Of a stretch of 24,717 nt of DNA, positions 20,835 through 24,717 are shown piece by piece; positions within the stretch are counted from its first letter, which is position 1; each line of letters begins with the position of its first letter. The position numbers and the translations under genes were made by a program. Origin of the DNA: Oppiella nova (Eukaryota > Arthropoda > Arachnida > Sarcoptiformes > Oppiidae); NCBI GenBank assembly GCA_905397405.1, contig CAJPVJ010000462.1, positions 1-24,717 of the forward strand, in the 5' to 3' direction. Under the pieces are notes generated by a model. It had not been told where the DNA came from. It worked only from the letters and a program-made list of their open reading frames with translations, and made no database searches.

Positions 20835-23800
20835 AACACTCGGATCAATAGTAAAGGTTTATTAAACCCAATCATTAGTTGTCTTCTCGAGTGTTTGGAA
20901 AATAAAGATTTTATTTAAATATTTTTCTTTTTAATTTATTTTCAAAACAAATATGTATTAAAAATTTTATGTTAAAAATCATTCAAAAGACGGGAATAAA
21001 ATTTTGATCGGAATTATTTTTTGGTAGTTAATAGTTTTTATCTAAAGAAAGTTTTCTTATATTTTTGATAACAAATTCATAAAATATTTCATTAATGATT
21101 CAAATGTTTAGGCGGTTCTGGTTTTCGTGTGAATCTCTATATTATCTGAACGCCAAATAAAAGTATACATTATTTTCAAGAAATGCTTGAAAAATAGTCA
21201 TAAATTTTAGGACTTAACTTATAAAAACATTCAAACCTATGAATGAAATACTCGTATTTTAAAAGTAATGAAAATTTATAGGTTTTATAACATTATTATA
21301 TAAGAGACTTCCTTTTGAAGTATTTCTGTACGTAAACCAAAATAAATATTTTCTTGTTTCTATTATATTTATTGGTCTGAATTGGGCGTAAAAATAATGT
21401 CATATTTTTACTCATAAATACAATGAATTTTACGAGGTTTTAAAATATAAATTAATTAGTTTAAATTACATTTCTGTGTATTAACCAAATTCTTAAGTGA
21501 AGATAAATGGCATTTATATTGAATTTTTCCTTTTGCCCATAAATGTCTGTCACTAATTAAGAATTTGCAAAATAATATGCTTTTTTGCTAATTTGTAAAA
21601 ATTACTTATGAAAAAATTGATACAGTATTTAAATTTATATAATTAATTATTATTATATTTCATAATAAAGTAGTGAAATCTTTGATGGAAAATCAATTTT
21701 ATAATAATATTATTATGATTTGTGTAAATATTTATAGAAAAGTATTGTCAGATATAAAATATGTACATTTTTATATGCTAATGTTTCATATATGATACTT
21801 TAAATCTGAATAGAAAGCTAATACATAATAAAACATAAATGAGATTTTAAAAGTAATAAAACAAAATATTTTATAATATTAAAAATATTTTGCAACGTTT
21901 ATCTCAAATGATTTTCCTGCTATTTTTACTGTATAGAAAATGCATAAATGTTATAATATATGTTATATGTCAGATTATTTTTACGGTATTTGAGTTATTA
22001 TTAATTGGTTGAGTATTTATTAGTTTTAATTTGCTAAGTAATTGACGTTAATAATAAACCAGTACACCTTATTTACTAAAATATAGCTTGAAATCAATAT
22101 TTACTAAGAATAATGGTTTTCGTAGGGTTTATATGAACTGAATTTTGTATTGATATCGAGTGCACGACTATATTCTTGTGAAATATTATCACTCATTGCT
22201 ATCAAGAATCGTATGAATTATAAGTCAAACAACAGAACAATAATATATAAAACAGTGTTTGAGGCGAAGAAATGAGGGATTGTGAACAAGATAGTCATCT
22301 GTTGACAATTGAAACCGTGGTTTGACTGTAGAGTTGGGCCACATCTGCGCAAACCATTGCTCCCAACAAATGATTAGTTGAGAAGAGAGACCAGAATTTT
22401 CAGAGAAAACTGAAACTGAGAGACAGAAAGTGTTTTCACTACACCATAGACTCCGCATTCAGTGGCGTTTTGGGTATCAATTATTTGGCGGCTTTTCGCT
22501 GCAATCGTAACCGTAAACCAATGAATGGATGCACGCAGTCATCGATAGTCGTGTCTAACGTGTAGTGTATTTATAATATAATTAATTGCATTGAATTAGG
22601 AGTGTATTTCATTACATATCTATTAAAAGGGGGATACGCCACGTATTATAACGTTATAATAGCTGTAGTTTTCACTCCCAAACCCCTACCAAATGCATGT
22701 TTATTATAGTGTACAACACTTGGTGTGATTCATTGATAGTCTTTTCTCCGTTCAATTCAATCCTCTCTTCAAACATGGCTTGAAGTTTATGACAACTCAT
22801 AAAACATTACCATTTTTTGACGTGTCTCTGCTTTTTATGCATATTTCCGAGCATTCATTCATTATTAATGATTATAATGAGAGCATTTGTGTGAATATAA
22901 TAATATACTAGACTATGCACATTGTCTATTCAATAACAATACGTAAATATTTGTATACAAGTACACCATATATACCTTTATATACCTGAAAATATAGTGA
23001 AACAGTTTTTTAGTGAAAATATACATTTATTTTTAGTCTCTGTTTGCATACATATGGCCTAAAGGAAGCTAAAAAGTTTTCGCTTCTTTGAACCAAATAA
23101 TTACTGTTTAGTCTCTCATTATTTTGTGGAAAAAGCGATGAATCGATAACTAAATCATAAATTGAATTTAGAAATAGGTTTTATTTTTTATGAATTAATT
23201 TGCAAAATACTGCATTATTTAATAAAAACGATACATATTTATCATTTGCATAATCCAAATGGGTTTCCATTCCGTAAGCACTTGGAGTGACTCAAAGCAC
23301 TCATTACTATTCAATGTCTCTATATTTATAGTTCACATGATCTTCATATTCACGAATAAATTAATTGAATACCAGATATAATTTAAGCCATAAATCTAAT
23401 CAAATAAAACTAATTAATTAATTTTTTATGTTTATTTATTGATGTGAATTTTGTTTACTATATTAAATTTTAATTATGTTTGTCATATGTTTTGGATCAG
23501 TTACTGGGAGTCGTAATCCTAGGTCTATCGGCGTACTTATGGTGGGACTCCCAGAACTACCTGGACCTCAATGAAGTGGACCAGTATTATGTGACACCAT
23601 TCATAGTGCTGCTCATCCTGGGAGGGGTCATGACAATCGTCGGCTTTCTCGGGTGCTGTGGTGCTGTCAGAGAGTCATCCTGTCTATTGGGAACCGTATG
23701 TATCCTACCCTACCTTTCACTCACATTTGATCTAATGTTAGAACTTGCCATTCAAACGAACCGCATATTAAATATTTAAGAAATGATTGCTAATATTTGA

Positions 23801-23935
23801 TATGAGAGGTAGAAATGCGATGACAAATGGATTGATTGATGAATTTATTTGTTTTGACAGTACTTTCTGTTTTGTGTGACAATGTGTGTGGCGTGTGGGG
23901 CATCACTATTCTGGGCCATTCACAACGAACAAACC
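19544..23935 (+). CDS. Tetraspanin, 5' part (continues beyond the window)
   Basis: Three exons are visible: 19544-19594, 23501-23695 and 23861-23935, all phase 0, giving residues 1-107. Exon 1 is the classic tetraspanin start, MLSCIKYIVVFYNFLFW, with a juxtamembrane Cys (C4) typical of palmitoylation. Exon 2 completes TM1 (LLGVVILGLSAYLWW), encodes the small extracellular loop (about 34-52) and TM2, and ends with the conserved FLGCCGAVRESSCLLGT. Exon 3 encodes TM3 (YFLFCVTMCVACGASLFWAI) and the start of the large loop. The CCG motif, TM4 and tail must lie to the right. Intron 1 is 3906 bp, far longer than others here, and a third intron runs off the window. Tetraspanins organise membrane microdomains. 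The subfamily cannot be decided without the large loop. Confidence 0.88.
20793..20832. repeat. GA dinucleotide microsatellite
   Basis: An uninterrupted run of about 20 GA units inside tetraspanin intron 1. The complementary motif (CT) occurs at the gene's promoter side and at 15571. Confidence 0.92.
22255..22560. promoter_or_regulatory. Raised-G+C patch inside tetraspanin intron 1
   Basis: This segment stands out from the AT-rich intron by composition. It contains ACCAATG near 22517 and ATCGATA at 22541-22547. A minus-strand 77-codon frame (22225-22458) is present but has no recognisable protein features. Candidate enhancer, alternative promoter or unannotated non-coding RNA; undecided. Confidence 0.3.
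22644..22661. repeat. 18-bp perfect palindrome
   Basis: TATTATAACGTTATAATA reads identically on both strands. It lies just downstream of the raised-G+C intronic patch. Confidence 0.75.
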
Positions 23936-24717
23936 GTAAGTCCATGCAATCAATACATACTTTTTTATACAAATTGTAAGAATTTTTTCTCTATTCCTGT
24001 CTTTTTGAAAAAAGCCTTTTTTGTTGCATTTAAACTGAATCTCAAATGTTTTGCATTTAATGACAGTTTTGTTCTGCAAAAGAAAATATCTGACAAATGA
24101 AATGAAAATTTTAAAACAACATACAATTTAGTTCATGCATTTATTTTTATACCCAAATTCATTATTTATGGGATGACTCTCAGCGTCAACTCAAAATCTT
24201 CAATCATTTTCACTTCTAATTACTACTAATCTAAGACTATAAGCAAATATAAAGTTAACTCTTATTTAATTTTGTTTTCTTTTCACAAAAACCCATTTCA
24301 TTCAACTCTTTTTCTCTTATTTTATTTCATTTTCGTTTTGCGACTATAAATAAATATAGTAATTAAGTCTCATTCGCTTTCTATACACTTCTCTTATATA
24401 CTTTCAACTCTAATATAGTATTTTTGATTAAAATTCTTGTGTTAGAAAATATTGTGTTTGGAATTTTTATATTAAGTTATTGGAAGTAAATTTAATTTTG
24501 ATGTATCCGGGCATTTTTTGCAATATTTTAAAATGAGATTTTCAGTGAGAGATTCACACATCTTTGAGAACCCATTTTTTGTATGTCTAACTATTCACGC
24601 AAATAAAACTAAACTTTGAATGAGAGATGTCTTTAACACAATTGTGATGAAAGAATCGTTAAAATTGTGGCATTGAATAAATAATTGACAAATTCAAAAT
24701 GAGAAAAATACCAGTAT
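23936..24717 (+). other. Third tetraspanin intron, running off the window
   Basis: It begins with the donor GTAAGT after residue 107. The remaining 780 bp are AT-rich, with no acceptor plus coding continuation that I can recognise, so the next exon should lie beyond 24717. Confidence 0.6.

Larger units (their letters stand above)
19595..23500 (+). other. Large first intron of the tetraspanin gene
   Basis: It opens with GTGAGT and closes with GGATCAG. Mostly AT-rich and without coding signal. It holds a GA microsatellite at 20793-20832, TACNGTA heptamers at 20625, 21621, 21927 and 21982, and a patch at about 22255-22740 with higher G+C, an ATCGATA motif and a long palindrome. Long first introns commonly carry enhancers. 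Confidence 0.75.

Noticed and set aside
22225-22458. Minus-strand 77-codon frame in the tetraspanin intron
   Set aside because: No domain, signal or splice context. Retained only as part of a raised-G+C patch.

Overview
The window looks like nuclear DNA from an arthropod, most likely a chelicerate and plausibly a mite. It is roughly 70% A+T by eye. Genes are split by many short introns (about 50-100 bp, GT...AG). The proteins are animal families: tetraspanin, TXNDC5-type ER oxidoreductase, mitochondrial ribosomal protein L52, C2H2 zinc-finger protein and ionotropic glutamate-receptor ligand-binding fold. The first gene belongs to the PEP-synthase/rifampicin-phosphotransferase-like family, which is known from arthropod genomes. 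There are no bacterial operons, tRNA genes or CRISPR arrays. The exact taxon is inference.

Layout: (1) 84-4668 (+), a rifampicin-phosphotransferase-like enzyme in 11 visible exons, with its 5' end outside the window. (2) 4922-7082 (-), an eight-finger C2H2 protein in eight exons including a 35-nt microexon. It is tail-to-tail with gene 1, and a probable untranslated 5' exon lies near 7690-7950. (3) 8292-8582 (-), mRpL52. (4) 9355-10023 (+), a single-exon type I membrane protein with a PKD-like ectodomain. (5) 11186-12117 (-), a three-exon gene for a secreted protein that is only the glutamate-receptor ligand-binding domain, with no channel. (6) 13547-15081 (+), a three-thioredoxin-domain ER protein ending in KDEL. 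(7) 15082-19180, an AT-rich gene desert. (8) 19544 to beyond the window end (+), the 5' part of a tetraspanin with a 3.9-kb first intron.

The genes do not form an obvious pathway; this is an ordinary mixed eukaryotic neighbourhood. The most unusual item is gene 5. It fuses the two ligand-binding lobes directly at the place where ionotropic glutamate receptors carry the pore, keeps the amino-acid-binding residues and the lobe-2 disulfide, has a signal peptide, and stops where the fourth membrane segment would begin. A second unusual signal is a palindromic heptamer, TACNGTA. I counted 27 copies by eye, all outside the coding exons, against roughly 6-8 expected from base composition.

All exon boundaries were worked out by hand from splice consensus, reading phase and family resemblance. 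No alignment or transcript evidence was available.
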